Position numbers and translations under genes: made by a program. A DNA stretch of 64,000 nt from Nostoc sp. CHAB 5834 (GTDB taxonomy: Bacteria > Cyanobacteriota > Cyanobacteriia > Cyanobacteriales > Nostocaceae): NCBI GenBank assembly GCA_020829485.1, contig JAIVFU010000014.1, forward strand, positions 1-64,000, in the 5' to 3' direction. This document shows, piece by piece, positions 24,574 to 31,778 of the stretch (within the stretch, counting starts at the first letter, position 1; every line of letters starts with the position of its first letter). A model generated the notes under the pieces. The model saw only the letters and a list, made by a program, of their open reading frames with translations. It searched no databases and had not been told where the DNA came from.

Positions 24574-26040
24574 TTATCTGATAGCTGCATAGTTAGTTTT
24601 ATAAATAGGAAGTGTTTCTTTAGCTTGTACAGAAACAGATGTATTATCTGGAATCGCTTCTAATAAATTGATTGCTTGCTCCCATTTATTTTGTGCTTGC
24701 TGCCGAATTAGTAGCGAGTAAGGTGAATTTTTTACAAATAAATTAGCTTCTATTGCTAGTTTTTGAGCTAATTCTAAGTTTGCTAAGGCTTGCTTTTCAA
24801 CTAAGACTCTTTGAGTGATAGATTTATAGTTAATTTGATAGTAAGCCAATTTATTCTTTGCTCGATCAGAAACTGATGTTTCATTAGGAATACTATCTAA
24901 CAAAATTATTGCCTGATACCATTTATTTTCTGCTTTTTGCCAAACTTTTAAAGGATGCGGTGGTTTTTGAACTAAAGAAGCAGCCTCCATACCAAGTTTT
25001 TGAGCAGATTTAAACTTAGCGATCGCTGCGCCAACATCTGGGACAGCTGCACTTCCTTCTTGAGTTAAACTTAGATGCTCTCTAATTTTCCAACTACTAA
25101 AACCTAAGATTAATATACTTGAGGCTACGATCAAAGCCGAACGTACTATTTTTGGTGTCGAAAACTTTGTTACTATTTCTACATCCTGACTAATAATTGG
25201 TTTTTTACTACTTTCTTGTTCAATCTTTTTTAAGGCTTGTTCTGCCTGCTCCCTTAAAGTATCACCCTGAATAATTAAAGCAGCAATTTGTTCTTGGAAA
25301 TAATCACAATCATTGAGAATATCTGTTAATTCTTGAAATTTACCATCGCTCGATATAATTAATTCGTGGTCATCATCTAACCACTCTAAGGCGAAACCAG
25401 ATTTCCCACAGAAAGCAGACACACCTAATAAAATATTTAATAAATTACGGCTATTTTTAATAGTATTAAAAACATAATTTAACTTCTCTTGTAGTTCTAA
25501 TAATTCATTTTGATAATTGCTGATTTTTTGAAGTTGATGCTCTAAAATATTAATATCTTCAAAAATTAAGTTATTTTGTAATTTTTCAGCAATAATCTTA
25601 AATTTGGTGCGTATACTTAGATAATTAATATCAGAATTTAGTTGATTTACAAAGGGAACATCACTGAGAATATCAGTAGCTATTGCCTGCAAAAAATAAC
25701 CCCATTCAATCCAGCCATCAATTTTTGATTGTAGTTCAGTTAATGAAATTTTAGTTTTTGAGTGACCAAATTTTTCTGCGATCGCAGGATCTACTAATTC
25801 CACACTAGGTATAAACAAACTAGCTACAGTACCTATGCGAGGAAGTGTAGCGATCGCAGAACCTTTAATATTCTCAAATTTCAATTCCTGAGCAATTAAT
25901 TTTTTAATATTTCGTAGTTGTTCCTGAGCATTATTGATCAGGATAATTTGCTCCATGATTTGATTAGAATCGCCAATAGTCAGTTTTAGGCTCTGAATCA
26001 GTGTTGGTAATTCACTAACAAGTATTTCTAAATTAGCCAT
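24574..26040 (-). CDS. membrane-anchored coiled-coil protein with C-terminal tandem helical repeats, function unknown
   Basis: The protein has 488 residues. Residues 1-290 are helical and coiled-coil rich (KNLLQL-type heptads, ISNYQNELLELQEKLNYV), then one transmembrane helix at about 302-320 (SALIVASSILILGFSSW). Beyond it are two tandem units of about 70 residues: KVWQKAENKWYQAIILLDSIP and RQQAQNKWEQAINLLEAIP, each followed by a KxxxYxxNY segment. A related unit (WLEIAAKWQRASDLMSTVP) ends the protein encoded at 51053. This repeated KW-A-LL-P module is typical of many Nostoc proteins of unknown role. It is probably inner- or thylakoid-membrane-anchored. Confidence 0.8.
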   Translation of the reverse strand: MANLEILVSELPTLIQSLKLTIGDSNQIMEQIILINNAQEQLRNIKKLIAQELKFENIKGSAIATLPRIGTVASLFIPSVELVDPAIAEKFGHSKTKISLTELQSKIDGWIEWGYFLQAIATDILSDVPFVNQLNSDINYLSIRTKFKIIAEKLQNNLIFEDINILEHQLQKISNYQNELLELQEKLNYVFNTIKNSRNLLNILLGVSAFCGKSGFALEWLDDDHELIISSDGKFQELTDILNDCDYFQEQIAALIIQGDTLREQAEQALKKIEQESSKKPIISQDVEIVTKFSTPKIVRSALIVASSILILGFSSWKIREHLSLTQEGSAAVPDVGAAIAKFKSAQKLGMEAASLVQKPPHPLKVWQKAENKWYQAIILLDSIPNETSVSDRAKNKLAYYQINYKSITQRVLVEKQALANLELAQKLAIEANLFVKNSPYSLLIRQQAQNKWEQAINLLEAIPDNTSVSVQAKETLPIYKTNYAAIR

Positions 26041-26102
26041 AAATACCCCTTAGGGATTTGTTGAAAGTTTATGCAAAACAATTAAAATGGCTTGAAAAAG
26101 AG

Positions 26103-26215
26103 GCAAGAGGAAAGGGAGTAGGGAGTAGGGAATAGGGGGAGGCAGGGGAGACAAGGGGGCAAGAGGTGAGAACTTGCAACAAGTCTTTCCCCTTGTCCTC
26201 TTCCTTGAGTGGCAA
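26103..26215. repeat. purine-rich degenerate tandem array
   Basis: GGGAGTAGGGAGTAGGGAATA and GGCAGGGGAGACAAGGGGG units lie between the divergent coiled-coil gene and amidase gene, within the region where both promoters should lie. Confidence 0.7.
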
Positions 26216-26317
26216 ATCTCAGCAGCTATAAAATGTATAGTTCCCGCAAATGCTGGTAAAGTAACAACTTAAGTTTTAAAATCCCAGAGAAAGCCAAAAT
26301 TACCCATTCACTAACCT

Positions 26318-27715
26318 ATGAATGAAGTTGATTTAGCATTTACCCCAGCGCTTGAGTTGGCGCAATTAATTCGTCGCCGGGAAGTATCACCGCTAGAGTT
26401 AGTGGAAATATATTTAGAACGGATTGGGCGGTTGAATCCCCAATTAGGAAGCTATTTTACGGTGACGGCAGAATTAGCGAAGGCAGATGCTAAAGCCAAA
26501 ACAGAATTATTGACAACTACCTCAGAACTACCGCCATTTTTTGGTGTACCGATTTCCATTAAAGACCTCAATGCTGTAGCAGGTGTTACCTGTACTTATG
26601 GAAATCCAGCATTACTGAACAATATCCCTAATTATGATGATGGGATTGTGACGCGGATTAAGCAAGCTGGGTTTACTATTCTCGGTAAAACAGCTACTTC
26701 CGAATTAGGTTCGTTTCCTTACAGTGAACCTATGGGTTTTCCCTCAGCTAGAAATCCGTGGAATTTAGAATACACCCCTGGTGGTTCCAGTGGTGGGGCG
26801 GCGGCGGCGGTAGCAGGGGGATTGTGTGCGATCGCTCAAGGTTCAGATGGCGGTGGCTCAATTCGGGGGCCTGTGGCTTGTTGTGGTTTGGTGGGAATTA
26901 AGCCATCTAGGGGCAGGGTGAGTCAAGCACCCGTAGGCGAACGCCTCGCTGGAATCGCCGTCAACGGCCCCATCGCCCGGACTGTGGCTGATGCTGCTGC
27001 CCTTTTGGATACCATATCTGGCTATACAACAGGCGATCCTTACTGGTTGCCAGATCCCGAACCATCATTTCTCGCCGCCACTGGGACAAAACTTGGTGCT
27101 TTGCGAATCGCCTTTGACATTAGCATTTCTCCTTTGGGAGAAGCTGACGCTAATTGTCAGCAAGGTGTCCGCCAAACAGTCAAGTTATTAGAACAACTCG
27201 GCCACCAAGTTGAACAGAAATCTCCAGATTTTAGTGGTTTAGTTGAACCATTTCAAATCGTCTGGCAAGCTGGGGTAGCTGCATCGGGGCTTCCTGCTGA
27301 AGCTTTGCAGCCATTGAATCGCTGGCTATTTGCACGTACAGGTTCCGTTGGAGAATACCTGCAAGCAGTTTCCCAAATGCAGATAGTGGCACGGCAAATT
27401 GTGGCGTTTTTCGATACCGTGGACGTGCTGGTATTACCAGTTTATTTACATTCACCTATCCGCATTGGGGAATGGGCTGCGCTGAGTGCAGAAGAGACAT
27501 TCCAAAATATTATTGAATGGGTTGCCCCTTGTCCGCCTGCGAATGCAACTGGACAACCTGCGATCGCAATTCCTGTAGGCTTTGATAATAATGGTTTACC
27601 CATGAGTGTGCAGCTAATTGGCAAACCTGCGGCTGAAGCTACACTGATCAGCCTAGCAGCACAATTAGAAGCAGCTAACCCTTGGATTCATCATCGTCCA
27701 GCCTTTGCAATATAG
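26318..27715 (+). CDS. amidase signature family enzyme (GatA-like)
   Basis: The 465-residue enzyme has the Ser-cisSer-Lys catalytic triad: Lys in VPISIKDLNAVAG, the bridging Ser in GSDGGGSIRGPVACCG and the nucleophile in TPGGSSGGAAAAVAGG. The N-terminal helix LAQLIRRREVSPLELVEIYL is also conserved. It hydrolyses a carboxamide. It could be a general amidase (EC 3.5.1.4) rather than the GatA subunit of the tRNA amidotransferase, because gatB/gatC are not adjacent and the sequence lacks typical GatA tail features. The substrate is unknown. Confidence 0.88.
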   Translation: MNEVDLAFTPALELAQLIRRREVSPLELVEIYLERIGRLNPQLGSYFTVTAELAKADAKAKTELLTTTSELPPFFGVPISIKDLNAVAGVTCTYGNPALLNNIPNYDDGIVTRIKQAGFTILGKTATSELGSFPYSEPMGFPSARNPWNLEYTPGGSSGGAAAAVAGGLCAIAQGSDGGGSIRGPVACCGLVGIKPSRGRVSQAPVGERLAGIAVNGPIARTVADAAALLDTISGYTTGDPYWLPDPEPSFLAATGTKLGALRIAFDISISPLGEADANCQQGVRQTVKLLEQLGHQVEQKSPDFSGLVEPFQIVWQAGVAASGLPAEALQPLNRWLFARTGSVGEYLQAVSQMQIVARQIVAFFDTVDVLVLPVYLHSPIRIGEWAALSAEETFQNIIEWVAPCPPANATGQPAIAIPVGFDNNGLPMSVQLIGKPAAEATLISLAAQLEAANPWIHHRPAFAI

Positions 27716-27723
27716 GGTTAATC

Positions 27724-27897
27724 ATGCAGGCATCGCTGGAACAACTTTCACAAATAATTGTATTTGCAGGTTTAGAAACAGCAGAAAAGATAAGTTTGCA
27801 ACCTCATACTCAGGTGCAACGGTATCGCAAAGGTGAGATTATTCTGCATGAGGGCGATGTATTACCAGCAAAACTCTATGCTGTTGTTAGCTGTTAA
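27724..27897 (+). pseudogene. 5' fragment of a Crp/Fnr-family transcription factor gene
   Basis: The 57 encoded residues (MQASLEQLSQIIVFAGLE ... YRKGEIILHEGD) match only the first part of a cyclic-nucleotide-binding domain. The reading frame then ends at a TAA inside a repeat (AGCTGTTAAGCA). The rest of the sensory domain and the DNA-binding helix-turn-helix are missing. It starts nine bases after the amidase stop. It is probably a remnant truncated by the repeat region that follows at 27889. Confidence 0.75.
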
Positions 27898-28107
27898 GCA
27901 TTCAATTTGTACATTTACCTGATGACTGTTAACCGTCAACAGTCAACAATCAATAGTTTTTATATATACGAATCCTATTTGATTTTTGAAATTATCTATG
28001 TGGGCGGGGAGTGGGGAGTAGGGAGTAGGGAATTAGGCTTTTCGATCTGTACGGAGCTTTTTCAGAAATCAAATATTAGTCCTATAGTTTAGACGCGCAT
28101 CAGCTTA
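27889..28107. repeat. direct repeat R2, itself interrupted by a miniature element
   Basis: AGCTGTTAAGCA, TTGTACATTTACCTGATGACTG, CGTCAACAGT and TAGTTTAGACGCGCATCAGC also occur in order at 29380-29503 (R1). R2 contains an extra element (27963-28087) whose removal makes the two copies collinear. R1 and R2 flank the three genes at 28089-29292, and R2 cuts off the Crp gene. Confidence 0.75.
27963..28087. mobile_element. miniature element, TTTGATTTYTGAA family, copy 1
   Basis: Ends TATACGAATCCTATTTGATT and AAATCAAATATTAGTCCTATA are imperfect inverted repeats, with a GGGGAGT array inside. Copy 2 (47537-47652) has the same ends and a different interior. The sequence at 29470-29503 shows the same site without the element (TTTATATAGTTTAGACG), so the insertion can be delimited, with TATA as the likely duplicated target. 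Confidence 0.7.
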
Positions 28108-28577
28108 TCTTCTTCACGTGCAGCGACAACTAAAACTAAACATAGAGCCGCGATCGCTTTTTGCCATTCTTGCCGAACTTGCGCGTCTTCGACACCTTCA
28201 AACATCCCTATCAAACGGGGAATAGAAGCTTCTAAAGCCGGACGAGGTACTGGACGGTGTAACTCAACTAAATGAGTTAAACTTTCTTGATTATGGACGA
28301 AACCAATTACCCATCTCGTTGTGTGATCGGGACTATCAGGAACCCGCTTAACTCCCAACTCATTTTTTAGCCAGTTGTAGAAAGGTGGTAATTCCTTAGC
28401 TAAAACTCCTCCTGCTGTGGGTAAGGTTTCCTTAAGCAAATTGGTATCTAAGCTGTTTAATTCTTGCTGTAATTCAGGCGAATTGAGAACTTCAGTTAGA
28501 GGTTGTGATAGTATTTTTTCCACCTGAGTTTCAGAAAAACTCAAGTTTTCAGCAAAAATTAAAAGTAGCGATCGCAT
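28089..28577 (-). CDS. conserved hypothetical protein
   Basis: I do not recognise this 162-residue protein. It is helical, begins MRSLLLIFAENLSFSETQVE, and has a Pro-rich LHRPVPRPALEASIPRL segment and a hydrophobic helix ALCLVLVVAAREED near the C terminus. No signal peptide is evident. It lies 22 bases after the cupin gene stop on the same strand, so the cupin gene and this gene probably form an operon. Its last residues (KLMRV) and stop are in sequence shared with R1 at 29480-29503, so the C terminus may have been altered by the repeat. Confidence 0.65.
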   Translation of the reverse strand: MRSLLLIFAENLSFSETQVEKILSQPLTEVLNSPELQQELNSLDTNLLKETLPTAGGVLAKELPPFYNWLKNELGVKRVPDSPDHTTRWVIGFVHNQESLTHLVELHRPVPRPALEASIPRLIGMFEGVEDAQVRQEWQKAIAALCLVLVVAAREEDKLMRV

Positions 28578-28598
28578 TTTTTAAGACTCCATAAATAA

Positions 28599-28946
28599 CT
28601 AATTAATCTCTGTGACTTTCTCAGAAAGTGTGAGCAGAAATGTCAGGTTTTCTTCAGCTTTTAAAGCATGAGGTGCATTAGCAGCCATAAAGACGAAAAC
28701 ACCAGCTTTAAGTGCAATATCTTCTCCAGATAAAGTAAGTAAACCTCTGCCTTCGATTACGTTGATAGTGGCATTACGAGTGGAGGTATGCTCTGAAATA
28801 TCAGTGTTAGCTGCTAGACAAAATAGAGTGTATTGACAAGCGTTATCTTTCAGCAGTACTTTGCTGAAAACTCCCGCACTGGGGTATTCAATTTGTTCTT
28901 GTAGTTGGGTAATGAAAGAGGGGCTAGTTGTGATTGAATTTGTCAT
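28599..28946 (-). CDS. small cupin-domain protein
   Basis: The 115-residue protein is a single cupin barrel. The first motif region, ISEHTSTRNATINVIEGRGLLTL, has one His and a Glu. The second, AGVFVFMAANAPHALKAEEN, has the terminal His. A metal site is plausible, although the first motif lacks the usual paired HxH. Related small cupins accompany methyltransferase genes in Nostoc, and here a truncated methyltransferase gene ends seven bases upstream of its ATG on the same strand. The ligand and role are unknown. Confidence 0.82.
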   Translation of the reverse strand: MTNSITTSPSFITQLQEQIEYPSAGVFSKVLLKDNACQYTLFCLAANTDISEHTSTRNATINVIEGRGLLTLSGEDIALKAGVFVFMAANAPHALKAEENLTFLLTLSEKVTEIN

Positions 28947-28953
28947 AGTATTT

Positions 28954-29292
28954 TCAGATTATTAACCGTAAACAAAGGTTGAAAATATTACCTTCAATTA
29001 TTTCGACTTGATTTTCTAACCCAGCAGCGCAGATATTAGCACGCGCACAAGCTACGCTATCAGGATTTCTTTCAACGCCTACTACTTTGACATGGTAGCT
29101 TTTTGCTAAAGCGATCGCACTATATCCAAAGCTAGAACCTAGCTCTAAAACTGTATCTCCAGGCTGAAAGTTTGCCCACTGAAATAATTTATCCGTGGCT
29201 ATTCGTCCACCAGGACGCAGATATTTTTTACCTGCTGCTGCTAAAATTTCATGTCCGGTAGCTGTTTGGAAATTGAGGATAGTGTTGGTCAT
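28954..29292 (-). pseudogene. truncated SAM-dependent methyltransferase gene
   Basis: From the ATG at 29292 only about 112 residues are encoded. The fold's first half is present: GDTVLELGSSFGYSAIALAKS (SAM-binding motif I) and VVGVERNPDSVACARAN (motif II). The frame stops just after VEIIEGNIF, where the full-length family normally has at least 120 further residues. The junction to the cupin gene is immediate (7 bases). The missing part was probably lost by deletion. A short functional protein is possible but unlikely without the remaining strands. Confidence 0.7.
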
Positions 29293-29379
29293 GTCTGTTA
29301 CCGTCTGAATTTGTCTTACCCTCAATTTCTCAGCAATTTATGATATTGTCTCTGAGGTAGCTCATAGAAGCAGTATTAA

Positions 29380-29503
29380 GCTGTTACGCAAATAATATTG
29401 TACATTTACCTGATGACTGATGACTGATGACTGATGACTGAAAACCCGTCAACAGTTAAGGACATCAAAAGTGTTTATATAGTTTAGACGCGCATCAGCT
29501 TAT
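29380..29503. repeat. direct repeat R1 with ATGACTG array
   Basis: It carries the same ordered blocks as R2 (27889-28107), without the miniature element, plus five ATGACTG heptamers (about 29411-29445). It ends at the stop of the acetyltransferase gene. It is the empty-site reference for the element at 27963. Confidence 0.75.
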
Positions 29504-30039
29504 TTTGCTTTCCACTCGTCGTCAAGGGTAGCGTAAATAAAATTGTCGTACCATCTACCTTTGATTAATTCTTTTTCTCTCAGATGACCCTCACGACGCA
29601 TACCAATTTTTTCTAATACCCTTACAGAAGCAACATTCTGTGCAACACACCAAGACCAGATACGATGCATTCCTAGTTCTTCAAAGCCGAAGTTTAAAAT
29701 GGCTTGTGCTGCTTCTGTTGCATAACCTTGTCCCCAATACTGAGTGTTTAATTCATAGCCAATATTTGCTTCCCGCATTTCCGGGTCATTTACACGGATT
29801 CCACAATTACCAATAAGCTGATTTTCTGCTTTGAGGATAATAGCTAACTGAAACTTTGTTCTAGGTTGCTCTTTTTGCTGACCAATAAACATCTGGACAA
29901 ACTTACAAACATCCTTTTGTGTGCGATGCGTCCAATAGCTATAACGCAAGTACAAAGGATCAGATTGATAAGAAAAAACCGCCTGCCAGTCTGCCTCTAC
30001 AAAGTCACGCATTAGCAAGCGGTGTGTTTCTAAGATCAT
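29500..30039 (-). CDS. GNAT N-acetyltransferase, RimJ/RimL-like
   Basis: The 179-residue protein starts MILETHRLLMRDFVEADW, the usual first strand of RimJ/RimL-type enzymes. It has GNCGIRVNDPEMREANIGYEL and the acetyl-CoA loop segment NTQYWGQGYATEAAQAILNF, followed by HRIWSWCVAQNVASVRVLEKIGM, all standard for the family. It transfers acetyl from acetyl-CoA to an amine, either a protein N terminus or a small molecule; the acceptor is unknown. It is separated from the EndoU-like gene upstream by 40 bases on the same strand, which may indicate co-transcription. Confidence 0.92.
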   Translation of the reverse strand: MILETHRLLMRDFVEADWQAVFSYQSDPLYLRYSYWTHRTQKDVCKFVQMFIGQQKEQPRTKFQLAIILKAENQLIGNCGIRVNDPEMREANIGYELNTQYWGQGYATEAAQAILNFGFEELGMHRIWSWCVAQNVASVRVLEKIGMRREGHLREKELIKGRWYDNFIYATLDDEWKAK

Positions 30040-30079
30040 GTCTTTTCTCTATACCCTTATTGCAGACAATCTAGAAATT

Positions 30080-30913
30080 TTAAATTTTACATTTTGCACC
30101 TTGAGGAGTAGCATCAGGGTAATAGGTAATGATTGCTTTTCTTTCCCTAACAAAAACTGTAGGAAAAGATTGACCCGTTTCTCGGTCACGTACATTATAA
30201 ATACACGCTCCCTCATTATTACCTTGGAGTTTAAATATTTTGGTGGTATCTAAAAGCATTTCTTCGGCATTGCTGAGGTAGCTATAGCCTTTGATGACAT
30301 CTGTTACTGTCCTATTTTTCTGCTTAATTACTACACCCATTGTATAAATGGCTCCAGGAACAACTTCCTCTCGTCCCTGATTATTTGGCAACCGTCCGCC
30401 TATTCCTTCATTTTGTAGTTGTAAATATCTGCCGTAAAAATGTAAGCCACCAATATCATTGGCGTTATATATTTCACCACAAAATATATGCTCAAACCCT
30501 CGACGTTGGAACCAAATATTGGTTAAATCATCGATAAATTGTGCTTTATTATTACGTCCAGGACGCAGTTCACCGCCACTAGCTTGCTGAAGTCTCTGCA
30601 ACACATCTGGGTAATAAGACAACAATTGTTTAAAATTATTAGAACTAACTCTTGTACCAATAGGGCCGCAGAGTTTTAGTACAGCCTGATCAAAAGGATT
30701 TAGCAACGGTGGAGGTGGTGTGATATCTGCCTGTTGTCCTGCGGGGAAGCGAACAGGAACTGGGTTATCTACATTATCAAAAAACGGCAGAAGTTGCGTA
30801 TTTGACTGAGACTGCGCCTTCACTGAATTTTGCCAGCAAAATGACGAAACCAGTAGCAGAACAAACACATTTACCATCTGCTTTGACCTATTGGTTAGAG
30901 GATTTGGCTGCAT
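30080..30913 (-). CDS. exported EndoU-type RNase domain protein (tentative)
   Basis: The protein has 277 residues. A signal peptide (residues 1-33, VNVFVLLLVSSFCW, ending VKA-Q) indicates export. A Pro-rich linker follows, and then a C-terminal domain in which FEHIFCGEI and DIGGLHFYGRYLQLQN match the His-containing motifs of bacterial EndoU endoribonucleases; a later Lys is in DVIKGYSYL. Family knowledge says such domains cleave RNA at U and often serve as secreted toxins. No immunity gene is obvious next to it. The assignment rests on short motifs only and needs a profile search (EndoU, PF14436). Confidence 0.65.
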   Translation of the reverse strand: MQPNPLTNRSKQMVNVFVLLLVSSFCWQNSVKAQSQSNTQLLPFFDNVDNPVPVRFPAGQQADITPPPPLLNPFDQAVLKLCGPIGTRVSSNNFKQLLSYYPDVLQRLQQASGGELRPGRNNKAQFIDDLTNIWFQRRGFEHIFCGEIYNANDIGGLHFYGRYLQLQNEGIGGRLPNNQGREEVVPGAIYTMGVVIKQKNRTVTDVIKGYSYLSNAEEMLLDTTKIFKLQGNNEGACIYNVRDRETGQSFPTVFVRERKAIITYYPDATPQGAKCKI

Positions 30914-31226
30914 AATTTTTAGATTAATTACTTAGATGTCACTACTACATCAAGTTTAATTTAAGGGATAGCATACATTAAAAAAAATTGGTTTTTTTTT
31001 AATGTACCGGGTTGATGAAGTTTTTTAAAAGTCTGTTTACTTGAAATTTTAAATTATTGATTACCTTGTCTTAAAGTAACTAAAGGTGACGCGTAATCTC
31101 AATTCTGTATAAAGATGCGCTAAATCATCTTGATCGCTTCTGGTAGAATACTTAGTTGCAATATAATTACTTTGTAGAGTAGGCGATAAACCTGCTGTTT
31201 TTTTAATATTTAATTAATTGTCAAAA
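30914..31226. other. intergenic region between divergent genes
   Basis: About 310 AT-rich bases contain homopolymer runs (AAAAAAATTGG, TTTTTTTTAATG) and presumably the promoters of the EndoU-like gene (-) and menI (+). I see no repeat element or RNA gene in it. Confidence 0.5.
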
Positions 31227-31685
31227 ATGTCTTTTACTTATAACCGCACGGTTCGTTTTCAAGATACTGATGCTGCTGGGGTAGTTTATTTTGCTAATGT
31301 TTTGAGTATTTGCCATGAGGCTTATGAAGAATCTCTAGAAGCATCAAGTATTAATCTCAAAGAGTTTTTTACTAATCCATCTGTAGCTTTCCCCATTGTT
31401 CATGCTAGTGTCGATTTTTTGCGCCCTATGTTTGGGGGAGACAAATTACTAATTAGTCTAATTCCCCAAAAAATAAGTGGTGATAAGTTTGAAATTACTT
31501 ACCAAATTACAGTGGCTGAGGTGGTGGTTGCTAAGGCTATTACTAGGCATGTTTGTATTGATGCAAGTAGTAGAAGTAAACAGGAATTACCTAATGAGAT
31601 AATTCAGTGGTTAGAAACGAACCACAGAGACGCTGAGAAGCCAGTGCGTTGCGGTGAATCCAGCGCTGTAGGCGACTGGTGTTAG
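31227..31685 (+). CDS. menI: 1,4-dihydroxy-2-naphthoyl-CoA thioesterase (hotdog fold)
   Basis: The enzyme hydrolyses 1,4-dihydroxy-2-naphthoyl-CoA in phylloquinone synthesis. The ATG at 31227 starts [20 protein letters not shown]; the Asp in [16 protein letters not shown] is the catalytic acid of the 4-hydroxybenzoyl-CoA-thioesterase-type hotdog fold. [14 protein letters not shown] is also conserved. The protein is 152 residues long; the last 19 ([18 protein letters not shown]) come from a repeat, so the native tail was probably shorter. The neighbouring menE, menC, menA and menF support this pathway assignment over other thioesterases. Confidence 0.87.
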   Translation: MSFTYNRTVRFQDTDAAGVVYFANVLSICHEAYEESLEASSINLKEFFTNPSVAFPIVHASVDFLRPMFGGDKLLISLIPQKISGDKFEITYQITVAEVVVAKAITRHVCIDASSRSKQELPNEIIQWLETNHRDAEKPVRCGESSAVGDWC

Positions 31686-31778
31686 CGAAGCGGTAGCGAG
31701 TCTTCGAGCGTCATCCGAAGGGGGGTTCCCCCCGTTGAAGCAACTGGCGCGGCGCAGAGAGAAGAAAGTCGAGAGAGA
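31628..31778. repeat. repeat overlapping the menI 3' end
   Basis: The sequence GAGACGCTGAGAAGCCAGTG...GGCGACTGGTGTTAGCGAAGC and GGGGGGTTCCCCCC belongs to a family of short palindromic repeats common in Nostoc-type genomes. It supplies the last menI codons, the TAG stop, and most of the gap to the menE stop on the other strand. Confidence 0.6.

Noticed and set aside
28011..28035. Tandem heptamers here and elsewhere considered as CRISPR repeats
   Set aside because: Units are contiguous 7-mers without spacers and no cas genes occur in the window.
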